In this document: one piece after another, positions 46,895-58,701 of the stretch
Numbering within the stretch: position 1 is the first letter of the stretch
How the letters are laid out: each line of letters begins with the position of its first letter
Origin: Acanthosepion esculentum
Lineage: Eukaryota > Mollusca > Cephalopoda > Sepiida > Sepiidae
Assembly: GCA_964036315.1 (NCBI GenBank)
Contig: CAXIWW010000817.1
Span: forward strand, 8,157,501 to 8,221,500
Length of the DNA: 64,000 bases
Direction of reading: 5' to 3'
The notes under the pieces: generated by a model
Seen by the model: only the letters and a program-made list of their open reading frames with translations
What the model was told of the DNA's origin: nothing
The model's database searches: none
Made by a program: the position numbers and the translations under genes

Positions 46895-47520
46895 TGGTGT
46901 CCAATTGTCGAAAATTTCTTGCCTTATCTATAATTCCAAAAGTTTTTTTGACACCTTGATTAGAGTCGACACGAAATTCAACGGTATGGGGACTTGTGTT
47001 AGCTCATTTGAGGAAATTGTCATGCGGCCCAAAACTGGGAAATCAGTCATATTTCACTTGTTTATAACTTCTTTCCAGTAAAAGAAATATTTTCAAAATT
47101 GGAATCAAATTGTGTGCAATTATTTGATTAGTCTATGTATACAGGGATTTTTCATTTGCTCAGATAATAAAAAGTACAGCATTCACCATGTGCCCGGTAT
47201 GTCGTCTGACAATTTACAGCGTCCGAATTCCAGTGTGCACAATAAGAATGCATTTGTAATTTTTCCTTTTTATACAATCCACAAAATATTGCTGTCCAAT
47301 TGTCGAGAATTTCTTGCCTTATCCATAATTACAAAAGTTTTTTCGACACCTTGATTAGAGTCGAGTCGAAATTTTTTCGACACCTTGAATAGAGTCGAGT
47401 TGTAATTCAACGGTATGGGGACTTGTGTTATCTCATTTGCGGAAATTGTAAGGCGGACCTAAACTGGGAAATCAGTCATATTTCACTTGTTTATAACTTT
47501 TTTCCAGTAAAAGAAATATT
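46895..47520 (-). repeat. Sat-L, reverse, about one and a half copies
   Basis: Reverse Sat-L starts TGGTGTCCAATTGTCG, passes a first unit boundary near 46951 and runs through a complete unit to about 47350. There a piece of about 37 bp (TTTTTTCGACACCTTGA and the following AGAGTCGAG) is present twice in a row. The last partial unit ends at AAAGAAATATT near 47520. A frame of the same type as at 35766-36008 lies at 47112-47354 on +. Confidence 0.9.
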
Positions 47521-47615
47521 TTTACTATCTGAGCAAATGAAAAATCCCTGTAAATATAGACAAATCAAATAATTGCACACAATTTGATCTACATAAATTG
47601 ACCAAATGAAAAATC
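47521..47615 (+). repeat. Sat-L scrap, forward
   Basis: After 47520 the orientation of Sat-L changes: TTTACTATCTGAGCAAATGA, TAGACAAATCAAATAATTGC and CACACAATTTGAT are forward-strand Sat-L. A short rearranged tail follows (ACATAAATTGACCAAATGAA then AAATCC) before Sat-C begins with CTTACAAGCAATCTCAGG at about 47616. The AAATGAAAAATCCC motif is present twice, 70-80 bp apart, as a likely slip or template switch. Confidence 0.8.
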
Positions 47616-50357
47616 CCTTACAAGCAATCTCAGGCTGCTACAAAACGGCATTTCCTGGCTCTTTTGTGAAAACTGCCTTACAAGCAATCTCAGGCTGATA
47701 CAAGCCCACACCGGCTGGCTCTTCTGTGAAAACTGCGCAAAATCAATCTCAGGCTGCTACAATCCGAATACGCCTGGCTCTTTTGTGACACCTGCCTTAC
47801 AAGCAATCTCAGGCTGCTACGATCCCATTTCTCCTGGCATTTTGTGGAAAGTGCCTTACACGCAAACATAGGATTCTACGAGCCGGTTATCCTGGGAGAT
47901 TTGTGAAAATTGCCTTACAAGCAATCTCATTCTTCTACAAGCCTACACCTGCTGGCACTTTTAAGACAACTGCATTACAAGCAATCTCAGGCTGCTAAAA
48001 AATCGATCTCCTGGCTCTTTCGTGACAACTGCCTTACAAGCAACGTCAGGCTGCAGCAAGCCCAATGTTCCTGGCTTTTTTGCCAATTGCCTTACAAAAT
48101 AATCCCAGGCTGCTACGAGGCGATTTCTCAAGGCTCTTTTGTGGCGACTGCATTACAAGCAACCTCAGGCTGCTACAAGACGAATTCTACTGGCTCTTTT
48201 GTGACAACTGCCTTACAAGCAATGTCAGGCTGCTCCGAGCCGACTTCTCTTGGCTCTCCTGTGTAAACTGCCTTACAAGCAATCTCAGGCTTCTACAAGC
48301 CGAATACGCCTGGCTCTTTTGTAGCAACTGCCTTACATGCAATCACAGCAGCAAGCCCAATTCTCTTGGATTTTTGTGCCAATTTCATTACAAGCAATTC
48401 CACGCAGATACGAGCCCGTTTACCCTGGCTTTACACGCAATCTCAGGCTTCTACAAACTTACACCTGCTGACTCTTTTTTTACAACTCCCTTACAAGCAA
48501 TCTCCTGCTGCTATCGGCCGACTTCTCCGGGCTATTTGTGAAAACTGTCTTACAAAGGATCTCAGGCTGCTACGAGCCGATTTCTCCTGCCTCTTTTGCA
48601 GCAACTGCCTTACAAGCATTCTCAGTCTGCAACAACCCGGATTCTCCTGGCTCTTTTGTGAAAACTGCCTTACAAGCAATGTCAGACTGCTACGAGCCGA
48701 CTTCTCTTGGCTATTTTGTGAAAACTGCCTTTCAAGCAATCTCCGGCTGCTACAAGCCGAATACGCCTGGCTCTTTTGTGAAACTGCCTTACAAGCAATC
48801 TCAGCCTGCTACAAGCCGAATTGGCCGCTACAAATCGACATATACTGGCTCTTTTGTTACAACTGCCTTAAAACCTATCCCAGGCTGCTACGAACCGATT
48901 TCTCCTGGCTCATTTGTGGCATCTGCCTTACAAGCATTCTCAGGCTGCAGCAATATGAATTCTCCTGGCTTTTTGTGCGAATTTCCTTACAAGCAATCCT
49001 AAGCGGCTACGAGCGGATTTCTCCTGGCGCTTTTGTGGCAACTGCCTTACAATAAATCTCAGGCTGCTAAGAGCCGAATTCTCTTGGCTCTTTTGTGAAA
49101 ACTGCCTTGCAAGTAATCTCCGGCTGCTACAAGCCGAATTTTCCTGGCGCTTTTGTGACAACTGCCTTACAAGCAATGTCAGGCAGCTACAAGCCGACTT
49201 CACTTGGCTCTTTTGTGAAAACTGCCTTACAAGTAATATCAGGCCGCTACAAATCGACATCTCCTGTCTCTTTTGTGACAACTGCTTTACAAGCAATCTC
49301 AGTCTTCCGCCAGGACAGTTCTCCTGACTTTTTGTGCCAATTGCCTTAAAAGCAATCCCAGGCGGCTACGTGCCGATTTCTCCTGGCTCTTTTGTGGTAA
49401 CAGCCTTACAAGCAATCTCAGGCTGCTACAAGCCGAATACGCCTGGCTCTTTTGTGAAACAGTTTGCAAGCAAACTCAGGCCACTACAAATAGACATCTC
49501 CTGTCTCTTTTGTGACAACTGATTTACAAGCATTCTCAGGCTGCCGCCAGCACTGTTCTCCTGACTTTTTGTGCCAATTGCCTTAAAATCAATCCCAGGC
49601 GGCTACGGGCCGATATCTCCTGGCTCTTTTGTGGTAACTGCCTTACAAGCAATCTCAGGCTGCTATAAGCCAAATTCTCCTGGTTCTATTGTGACAACTG
49701 CCTTAAAAGCAATCTCAGTCTACAGCAAGCCGAATTCTCCTGGCTCTTTTGTGCAAATTGCCTTACAAGTTTTGTGGCAACTGCCTTACATGCAATCTCA
49801 GGCGTCTACGAGCCTACTTATCTTGTCTCTTTTGTGAAAACTGCTTTAAATGCAATCACAGGCTGCTACAAAACGACATCTCCTGTCTCTTTTTTTAAAA
49901 ACTGCCTTACAAGCAATCTCAGACTGCTACAAGCCGAATGCGCCTGGCTCTATTGTGAAACTGCCTTACAAGCAATCTCAGATCGCTACAAATCGACATA
50001 TCCTGGCTCTTTTGTGTCAACTGCCTTACAAGCAATCTCAAGCTGTCGCTAGTACAATTCTCCTGACTTAATGTGCCAATTGCCTTAAAAGCAATCCCAG
50101 GCGGCTACGAACCGATTTCTCCTGGCTCATTTGTGGCAACTGCCTTACAAGAAATCTCAGGCTACTACAAGCCGAATTCTCCTGGCTCTTTTGTGCCAAT
50201 TGCCTTACAAGCAATCCCAGGCATCTACGAGCCGACTTCTCTTGTCTCTTTTGTGAAAACGGCCTTAAAAGCAATCTCAGGCTGCTACAAAACGACATCA
50301 CCTGTCTCTTTTGTTTTAAAACAGACTTACAATCTATCTCAGGTTTTCCGCTAGTCT
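47616..50357 (+). repeat. Second Sat-C array, forward
   Basis: Sixty-bp monomers as at 31067-34107, but the first kilobase is more diverged. It contains unusual forms such as CCACACCGGCTGGC, CTTACACCTGCTGACTC and CACGCAATCTCAGG, and truncated monomers. This suggests the array edge, where homogenisation is weakest. From about 48.6 kb the monomers are of the standard types. Frames of up to 229 codons are open by composition. The block folds back at about 50357. Confidence 0.93.
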
Positions 50358-50365
50358 GCTTGTAA
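50350..50365. other. Foldback junction, second Sat-C
   Basis: The forward variant TTTTCCGCTAGTC passes directly to TGCTTGTAATGCAATTGGC, the reverse phase. The same CGCTAGT/ACTAGCG variant stands elsewhere in both orientations (near 50046 and 50945), so the fold lies inside or next to a recurrent monomer type. Confidence 0.8.
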
Positions 50366-53040
50366 TGCAATTGGCACAAAAAGCTAAGAGAATTGGGATT
50401 GCTGCAGCCTGAGATTGTTTGTAAGGCAGTTACCACAAAAGAGCCAGGAGAAATCCGCACGTAGCCGCCTGGGATTGCTTTTAGGGCAATTGGCACAAAA
50501 AGTTAGGAGAACAGTCCTAACAAAAGACACAAAAGAGCCAGGAGATGTCGATTTGTAGCGATCTGAGATTGCTTGTAAGGCAGTTTCACAATAGAGCCAG
50601 GCGTATTCGACTTGTAGCCGCCCGAGATTGCTTGTAAGGCAGTTTCACAAAAGAGACAGGAGATGTCGTTTTGTAGCCGTCTGATATTACTTGTACGGCA
50701 GTTTTACAAAAGAGCCAAGATAAGTCGGCTTGTAATGAAGTTGCCACAAAAGGGCCAGGAGAAATCGGCTCGTAGCATCCTGGGATTGCATGTAAGGCAA
50801 TTCGCACAAAAATGCAGGATAATTCTTATTGCTTCAGCCTGAGAATGCTTGTAAGGCAGATGCCACAAATGAAAGAGGAGAAATCGCTTCGTAGCAGCCT
50901 GGGATTTCTTGTAAGGCAATTATCACAACAATTTAGGAGAATTAGACTAGCGGCAGCCTGAGATTGCTTGTAAGGCAGTTGTCACAAAAGCGCCAGTAGA
51001 ATTCGGCTTGTAGCAGCCTGAGATTACTTGTAAGGCAGTTTTCACATAAGAGCCAAGAGAAGTCGGCTCGTAGCCGCATGACATTGCTTGTAAGGCAGTT
51101 GTCACAAAAGCGCCAGGAGAATTCGGCTTGAAGCAGCATGAGATTTCTTGTAAGGCAATTGGCACAAAATAGCCAGGAGAATTGGGATTGCTGCTGCCAG
51201 AGATTGCTTTTAAGGCAGTTGTCACAATAGAACCAGGAGAATTCGGCTTGTAGAATCCTGAGATTGCTTGTAAGGCAGTTTTCACAAAAGAGACAGGAGA
51301 TGTCGTTTTGTAGCAGCCTGATATTATTTGTAAGGCAGTTTTCACAAAAGAGCCAAGAGAAATCGGCTCGTAGCCGCCTGGGATTGCTTGTAAGGCAATT
51401 CGCACAAAAAGCCAGGAGAATTCATATTGCTGCAGCCTGAGAATGCTTGTAAGGCAGATGCCACAAATGAGCCAGGAGAAATCGGTTCGTAGCAGCCTGG
51501 GATTGCTGTAAGGCAATTGGCACAAAAAGTCAGGAGAATTTTACTAGCGACAGCTTGAGCTTGCTTGTAAGGCAGTTTTCAAAAAGAGTCAGGATATGTC
51601 GTTTTGTAGCGGCCTGAGATTGCTTGTAAGGCAGTTTCACAAAAGAGCCAGGAGAATTCGGCTTGCAGCAACCTGAGATTGCTTGTAATGCAGTTGCCAC
51701 AAATGAGCCAGGAGAATTCGGCTCGTAGCCGCGTGGAATTGCTTGTAAGGCAATTGACACAAAAAGCTAGGAGTATTGGGATTGCTGCAGCCTGAGATTG
51801 CTTGTAAGGCAGTTGTCACAATAGAACCAGGAGAATTCGGCTTGTACTAGCCTGAGATTGCTTGTAAGGCAGTTACCGCAAAAGAGCCAGAAGAAATCGG
51901 CACGTAGCCGCCTGTGATTGCTTTTTCTGCAATTGGCACAAAAAGTCAGGAGAACAGTCCTGGCGGCAGACTGAGATTGTTTGTAAGGCAGTGGCCACAA
52001 AGAGCCAGGAGATGCCGATTTCTAGCAGCCTGGGATTGCTTGTAAGGCAATTTGCACAAAATATCCAGGAGAATTCGTCTTGCAGCAGCCTGAGATTGCT
52101 TTTAAGGCTGTTGTCACAAAAGAGACAGGAGATGTCGATTTGTAGCGGCCTGAGATTGCTTGCAAGGCACTTTCACAAAAGAGCCAGGCGTATTCTGCTT
52201 GTAGCAGCCTGAGATTTCTTGTAAGGCAGTTTCAAAAAAGAGCCAGACGTATTCGGCTTGTAGCAGGCTGAGATTGATTGTAAGGCATTTTTAAAAAAAG
52301 AGACAGGAGATGTCGTTTTGTAGCAGCCTGAGATTTCTCTTAAAGCAGTTTTCACAAAAGCGACAAGAGAAGTCGGCTCGTAGACGCCTGTGATTGCTTG
52401 TTAGGCAATTTGCGCAAAAGAGCCAGTAGAATTCCGCATGCATCAGCCAGAGATTGCTTGTAAGGCAGTTGCCACAAATGAGCCAGGAGAAATCGGCTTG
52501 TAGCAGCCTGGGATTGCTTGTAAGCCAATTGGCACAAAAAGCTAAGAGAACTGGGATTGCTGCAGCCTGAGATTACTTGTAAGGCTGTTGTCACAATAGA
52601 ACCAGGAGAATTCGGCTTGTAGCAGCCTGAGATTGCTTGTAAGGCAGTTACCACAAAAGAGCCAGGAGAAATCGGCACGTAGACGCCTGGGATTGCTTTT
52701 AAGTCAATTGGCATAAAAAGTCAGGAGAACTGTCCTGGCGGCAGTCTGAAATTGCTTGTAAGGCAGTTGTCACAAAAGCGCCAGGAGAATTCGGCTTGAA
52801 GCAGCATGAGATTTCTTGTAAGGCAGTTGCCACAAAAGAGCCAGGAGATGTCGATTTGTATCAGCCTGGGATTGCTTGTAAGGCAATTTGCACAAAAGAG
52901 CCGGGAGAATTCGTCTTGCAGCAGCCTGAGATTGCTTGTAAGGCAGTTGTCCAAAAAGAGACAGGAGATGTCGACTTGTAGCGGCCTGAGATTGCTTGCA
53001 GTTTCACAAAAGAGCCAGGCGTATTCGGCTTGTAGCAGCC
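50358..53040 (-). repeat. Second Sat-C array, reverse
   Basis: About 45 monomers in reverse orientation with the same middle variants as the forward block (GGAGATGTCGATTTGTAG, GGCGTATTCGGCTTGTAG, AAGCCAGGAGAATTCATATT). Some monomers are shortened. Near 50503-50520 a deletion leaves TTAGGA and TCCTAA six bases apart. The right end GGCTTGTAGCAGCC passes into Sat-A at 53040/53041. Confidence 0.94.
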
Positions 53041-55143
53041 TGTCTCCTGGGTGGGGTGTCGTCCGCATGGGACTTTCTTGGACTGGGGGTTGTTTGCTTG
53101 GGCCTTTCTGGGTCTGTCTCCTGGGTGGGGGTCGTCTGAGTGGGACTTTCTGGGTCTGGGGGTCGTCTGCGTGGGACATTCTGGTACTGTCTCCTGGGTG
53201 GGGGCTCGTCTGCATGGGACTTTCTTGGACTGGAGGTCGTCTGCGTGGGACTTTCTTGGACAGTCTCCTGGGTGGGGGCTCCTCTGCATGGGACTTTCTG
53301 GGACTGGGGGTCGTCTGAGTCTGATTTCTGGGATTGTCTCCTGGGTGGGGGTCGTCTGTTTGGGACTTTCTGGGACTGTCTCCTGGGTGGGGGATCGTCT
53401 GCGTGGGACTTTCTGGGTCTGGGGGTCGTCTGCGTGGGAATTTCTGGGAGTGTCTCCTGGGTGGGGGGTCGTCTGCGTTGGACATTCTGGGACTGTCTCC
53501 TGGGTGGGTGTTCGTCTGCGTTGGATTTTCTTGGACTTGGGGTCGTCTGCGTGGGACTTTCTGGGACTGTCTCCTGGGTGGGGGTCGTCTGCATGGGACT
53601 TCCTGAGATGGGGGGTCGTCTGCGTGGGACTTTATGGGACTGTCTCCTGGGTGGGTGTCGTCTGCGTGGGACTTTCTGGGACTGTCTCCTGGGTGGGTGT
53701 TCTTCTGCGTGGCACTTTCTGTGACTGGGGGTCGTCTGCGTGGGTCTAGCTGGGACTGTCTCCTGTCTGGGGGTCGTCTGCGTGGGACTTTCTGGGACTG
53801 TCTCCTGGGTGAGGGTCGTCTGGGTGGGACTTTCTTGCACTGGGGGCTCGTCTGCGTGGGACATTCTGGGACTGTCTCCTGGGTGGGGGTTCGTCTGCGT
53901 GGGACTTTCTGGGACTGTTTCCTGGGTGGGTGTTCTTCTGCGTGGCACTTTCTGTGACTGGGGGTCGTCTGCGTGGGTCTAGCTGGGACTGTCTCCTGTC
54001 TGGGGGTCGTCTGCGTGGGACTTTCTGGGACTGTTTCCTGGGTGGGGACTCGTCTGCGTGGGACTTTCTGGGACAGTGGTTCGTCTGCGTGGGTCTGTCT
54101 CGGACAGTCTCCTGGGTGCGGTGTCGTCTGCGTGGGACTTTGTGCGACTGTGGGTTGTCTGCGTGGGACTTTCTGGGACTGGGGGTCGTCTGCGTGGGAC
54201 TTTCTGGGACTGTCTCCTGGGTGGGGGGTCGTCTTTTTGGAACTTTCTGGGACTGGCTCCTGGGTGGGGGGCACCTCTGCGTGGGATTTTCTGTGACTGG
54301 GGGCCGTCTGCGTGGGACTTTCTGGGACTGTCCCCTGGGTGGGGGGCCATCTGCGTGGGACTTTTTGGGACTGGGGTCGTCTGCGTGGGACTTTCTGGGA
54401 CTGGGGGCCTTCTGCGTGGGACTTTCTGGGAATGGGGGTCGTCTTCGTGGGACTTTCTGGGACTGTCTCCTGGGTGGCGGTCGTCTGCATGGGACTTCTT
54501 GGGAGTGGGGGTCTTCTGCGTGGGACTTTCTGGGACTGTCTACTCGGTGCGGGGTCATATGCGTGGGATATCTGGGACTGTCACCTGGGTGGGGGGGGTC
54601 CTCTGCATGTGACTTTCTGGGACTGGGGATCGTCTGCGTGGGACTTTCTGGGACTTTCTCCTGGGTGGGGGCTCGTCTGCGTGGGACTTTCTGCGACTGT
54701 CTCCTGGGTGGGGGGTCGTATTTGGGACTTTCTGGGACTGGGAGTCGTCTGCGTCGGTCTTTCTGGGACTGTCTCCTGTGTGGGGGGTTGTCTGCCTGGG
54801 CCTTGCTGGGCCTGGGGGTCGTCTGCGTGGGACTTTCTGGGACTAGGGGCCCTCTGCGTGGGACTTTCTGGGTGTGGGGGTCGTCTGCCTGGGACTTTCT
54901 GGGACTGTCTCCTGGGTGCGAGGTCGATTTTTTGGGACTTTCTGGGACTGGGGGCCGTCTGCGTGGGACTTTCTGGGACTGGGGGTCGTCTGCGTGGGAC
55001 TTTCTTGGACTGGGGGTCATCTGCGTGGGACTTTCTGGGACTGTCTCCTGGGTGCGGGCTCGTCTGCGTGGGACTTTCTGGGACTGGGGTCGTCTGCGTG
55101 GGACTTTCTGGGACTGGGGTCCTCTGCGTGGGACTTTCTGGGA

Positions 55144-57026
55144 CTGTCTCCTGGGTGGAGGGTTGTCTGTTTGGGACTTTCTGGGACTGTATCCTGGGTG
55201 GTGTTTGTCTGCATGGGACTTCCTAGGACTGGTGGTCGTCTGTTTGGGACTTTCTGGTACTGGGGCTCGTCTGCGTGGGTCTTTCTGCGACTGTCTCCTG
55301 GGTGGGGGTTCGTCTGCGTTAGACATTCTGGGACTGTCTCATGCGTGGAGGGTCGTCAGCGTGGGACGTTCTGGGACTGGGGGTCGTCTGCGTGGGACTT
55401 TCTGGGACTGGGTGCCGTCTGCGTGGGTCTTTCTTGGAGTGGGGGTCGTCTGCGTGGGAATTTCTGGGACTGTCTCCTTGGTAGGGTGTCGACTGCGTGG
55501 GACATTCTGGGACTGGGGGTAGTCTGCGTCGGACTTTCTGGGACTGGGGGTCGTCTTCGTGGGCTTTCTGGGACTCGGGGTCGTCTGCGTGGTACTTTCT
55601 GGGACTGGGTGCCGTCTGTTTGGGTCTTTCTGGGACACTCTCGTGGATGGGGGCCATCTGTGTGGGATTTTTCTGGGACTGGGGATCGTCTGGGTGGGTC
55701 TTTCTGGGACTGGGGGTCGTCTGCGTGGGACTTTCTTGGACTGGGGGTCGTCTGCGTGGGTCTTTCTGTGACTGTCTTCTGGGTGGGGGTTCGTCTGCCT
55801 GGGACTTTCTGGGACTGTCTCCTGGGTGGGGTTTCGTCTGCATGGGACTTTCTGGGACTGGGGGTCGTCTACGTGGATCTTTCTGGGACTCTCTCCTGGG
55901 TGTGGGGTCGTCTGCGTGGGACTTTCTGGGACTGTTTCCTGGGTGGGGACTCGTCTGCGTGGGACTTTCTTGGACTGGGGGTCGTCTGCGTGGGTCATTG
56001 TGGGACAGTCTCCTGGGTGCGGTGTTGTCTGCGTGGGACTGTGTGGGACTGGGGGTCGTCTGCGTGGGACATTCTGGGACTGGGGGTCGTCTGCGTGGGA
56101 CTTTCTGGGACTGTCTCCTTGGTGGGGGGTCGTCTTTTTGGGACTTTCTGGGACTGCCTCCTTGGTGTGGGGTCGTCTGCGTGGGACTATCTGGGAATGG
56201 GGCTCGTCTGCGTTGGATTTTCTGGGACTGGGGGTCGTCTGCGTGGGACTTTCTGGGACTGTCTCCTGGGTGGGGGTGTCGTCTGCGTGGGTCTTTCTGG
56301 GACTGGGGGTCGTCTCCGTGGGACTTTCTGGGACTGTCTCCTGGGTGGCGGGTCGTCTGCGTGGGACTTGCTTGGACTGGAGGTCGTCTGCGTGGGAATT
56401 TCTGGGACAAGGGTGTCGTCTGCGTGGGACTTTCTGGGACTGTCTCCTGGGTGGAGGGTTGTCTGTTTGGGACTTTCTGGGACTGTATCCTGGGTGGGGT
56501 TCGTCTGCATGGGACTTCCTAGGACTGGGGGTCGTCTGTGTGGGACTTTCTGGTACTGGGGCTGTTCTCCGTGGGTCTTTCTGCGACTGTCTCCTGGGTG
56601 GGGGTTCGTCTGCGTTAGACTTTCTGGGACTGTCTCATGCGTGGGGGGTCGTCAGCGTGGGACGTTCTGGGACTGGGGGTCGTCTGCGTGGGACTTTCTG
56701 GGACTGGGTGCCGTCTGCGTGGGTCTTTCTTGGAGTGGGGGTCGTCTGCGTGGGAATTTCTGGGACTGTCTCCTTGGTAGGGTGTCGACTGCGTGGGACA
56801 TTCTGGGACTGGGGGTAGTCTGCGTCGGACTTTCTGGGACTGGGGGTCGTCTTCGTGGGCTTTCTGGGACTGGGGGTCGTCTGCGTGGGACTTTCTGGGA
56901 CTGGGTGCCGTCTGTTTGGGTCTTTCTGGGACACTCTCGTGGATGGGGGCCATCTGTGTGGGATTTTTCTGGGACTGGGGATCGTCTGGGTGGGTCTTTC
57001 TGGGACTGGGGGTCGTCTGCGTGGGA
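55144..57026 (+). repeat. 1296-bp offset duplication in Sat-A
   Basis: About 590 bp at 55144-55730 is repeated at 56440-57026 with very few changes. Shared private variants include GGTGTCGACTGCGTGGGAC, GGGGGTAGTCTGCGTCGGAC and GGATGGGGGCCATCTGTGTG. The translations from 55497 and 56793 open identically apart from two residues over their first 70 or so. Matching stops at about 55731/57027. Confidence 0.85.
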
Positions 57027-58250
57027 ATTTCTGGGACAAGGGTGTCGTCTGCGTGGGACTTTCAGGGACTGGGGATCGTCTGCGTGGGACTTTCTGGGAA
57101 TGGGGGTCGTCTGCGTGGGACTTTCTGGGACTGTCTCCTGGGTGGCGGGTCGTCTGCGTGGGACTTGCTTGGACTGGGGATCGTCTGCGTGGGACTTTCT
57201 GGGACTGGAGGTCGTCTGCGTGGGACTTTCTGGGACTGTCTCCTGGTTGGGGGGTCGTCTGCCTGGGACATTCTGGGACTGTCTCCTGGGTGGGGGTCGT
57301 CTGCATGGGACTTCCTGGGACTGGGGGTCTTCTGCGTGGGACTTTCTGGGACTGTCTCCTGGGTTCGGGGTCGTCTGCGTGGGATATCTGGGACTGTCAC
57401 CTGGGTGGGGGGTCCTCTGCATGTGACTTTCTGGGACTGGGGATCGTCTGCGTTGGACTTTCTGGGACTGTCTCCTGGGTGGAGGCTCGTCTGCGTGGGA
57501 CTTTCTGGGACTGTCTCCTGGGTGGGGGTCGTCTGCATGCGACTTCCTGGCACTGGGGGTCTTCTGCGTGGGACTTTCTGGGAATGTCTCCTGGGGGCGG
57601 GGTCGTCTGCGTGGTATATCTGGGACTGTCACCTGGTAGGGGGGTCCTCTTCATGTGACTCTCTGGGACTGGGGATCGTCTGCGTGGGACTTTCTGGGAC
57701 TGTCTCCTGTGTGGGGGCTCGTCTGCGTGGGACTTTCTGGGACTGTCTCCTTGGTGGGGGGTCGTCTTTGGGACTTTCTGGGACTGGGGGTCGTCTACGT
57801 GGATCTTTCTGGGAATCTCTCCTGGGTGTGAAGTCGTCTGCGTGGGACTTTCTGGGACAGTTTCCTGGGTGGGGACTCGTCTGCGTGGGACTTTCTTGGA
57901 CTGGGGGTCGTCTGCGTGGGTCATTCTGGGACAGTCTCCTGGGTGCGGTGTTGTCTGCGTGGGACTTTGTGGGACTGGGGGTCGTCTGCGTGGGACATTC
58001 TGGGACTGGGGGTCGTCTGCGTGGGACTTTCTTGGACTGTCTCCTTGGTGGGGGTCGTCTTTTTGGGACTTTCTGGGACTGCCTCCTGGGTGTGGGGTCG
58101 TCTGCGTGGGACTTTCTGGGAATGGGGCTCGTCTGCGTTGGATTTTCTGGGACTGGGTGTCGTCTGCGTGGGACTTTCTGGGACTGTCTCCTGGGTGGGG
58201 GTGTCGTCTGCGAGGGACTTTCTGGGACTGGGGGTCGTCTCCGTGGGTCT
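55861..58250 (+). repeat. 1926-bp offset duplication in Sat-A
   Basis: The run starting GGGGTCGTCTACGTGGATCT at 55861 recurs at 57787 and stays similar for some 400 bp. It passes through shared variants such as GGGTGGGGACTCGTCTGCG, GGGTCATTGTGGGACAGTC (GGGTCATTCTGG in the second copy), GGGTGCGGTGTTGTCTGC and CGTCTTTTTGGGACTTTC. Together with the 1296-bp repeat it indicates overlapping rounds of duplication. Confidence 0.75.
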
Positions 58251-58613
58251 TTCTGGGACTGTCTCCTGGGTGGGGTCATCTGCGTGGGACTTTCTGGGAA
58301 TGTCTGCTGGGTGGGGGTCGTCTGCGTGGGAGTTTCTGGGACTGGGAGTCGTCTGCGTTGGACTTTCTTTGACTGGGGCCGTCTACGAGGGACTTTTTGG
58401 AAGTGGGGGTCGTCTGCGTGGGACATTCTGGGACTGACTCCTGGGTGTGGGAAAGTCTGCGTCGGATTTTTTGTGACTGGGGGTCGTCTGCGTGGGACTT
58501 TCTGTGACTGGGGGCCGTCTGCGTTGGACTTTCTGGGAGTGGGGGTCGTCTGCGTGGGACTTTCTGGGACTGTCTCCTGGGACTGGGGGTCGTCTTTGTT
58601 GGACTTCCTGGGA

Positions 58614-58701
58614 CAACAGCTGATAGCAAAATTGCCAACAGCACCACAGTGCCAACTAGTCCTAGGTATGACTATAAACTACAACTGACAGCAAGATTTC
58701 T
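58614..58701 (-). repeat. Short inverted Sat-D fragment at array edge
   Basis: The first Sat-D bases are reverse-oriented: ACAGCTGATAGCAAAATTGC, CAACAGCACCACAGTGCC, then AACTAGTCCTAGGTATGACT. It breaks at GCAAGATTTCTG and continues forward with CAATCAGCTTTTGGCAC. Thus Sat-D too begins with a foldback of about 90 bp. Confidence 0.85.

Larger units (their letters stand above)
53041..58613 (+). repeat. Sat-A array, G-rich strand on +
   Basis: The same 31/43-bp units as in 1-1740, in the same orientation. It starts TGTCTCCTGGGTGGGG directly after Sat-C, with a shared CCTG at the join. The 3' half has its own higher-order structure: blocks repeated at offsets of 1296 and 1926 bp. Long frames, including one of 850 codons from 54874 and one of 631 codons from 56793, are composition-driven and cross unit boundaries in all phases. 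The last unit is rearranged (CTGGGACTGGGGGTCG then CTTTGTTGGACTTCC) before Sat-D. Confidence 0.95.

Noticed and set aside
50503..50520. TTAGGA/TCCTAA inverted repeat as an operator or terminator
   Set aside because: It arises from a local deletion within Sat-C and is not repeated elsewhere.
52721..54490. 589-codon frame on - crossing from Sat-A into Sat-C as a fusion gene
   Set aside because: It reads through an inter-satellite junction by chance; both satellites are open in that phase.
54874..58688. Frames of 850 and 631 codons on + as genes
   Set aside because: Pure Sat-A translation with internal copies that correspond to the 1296-bp duplication; no domain or transcription signal seen.
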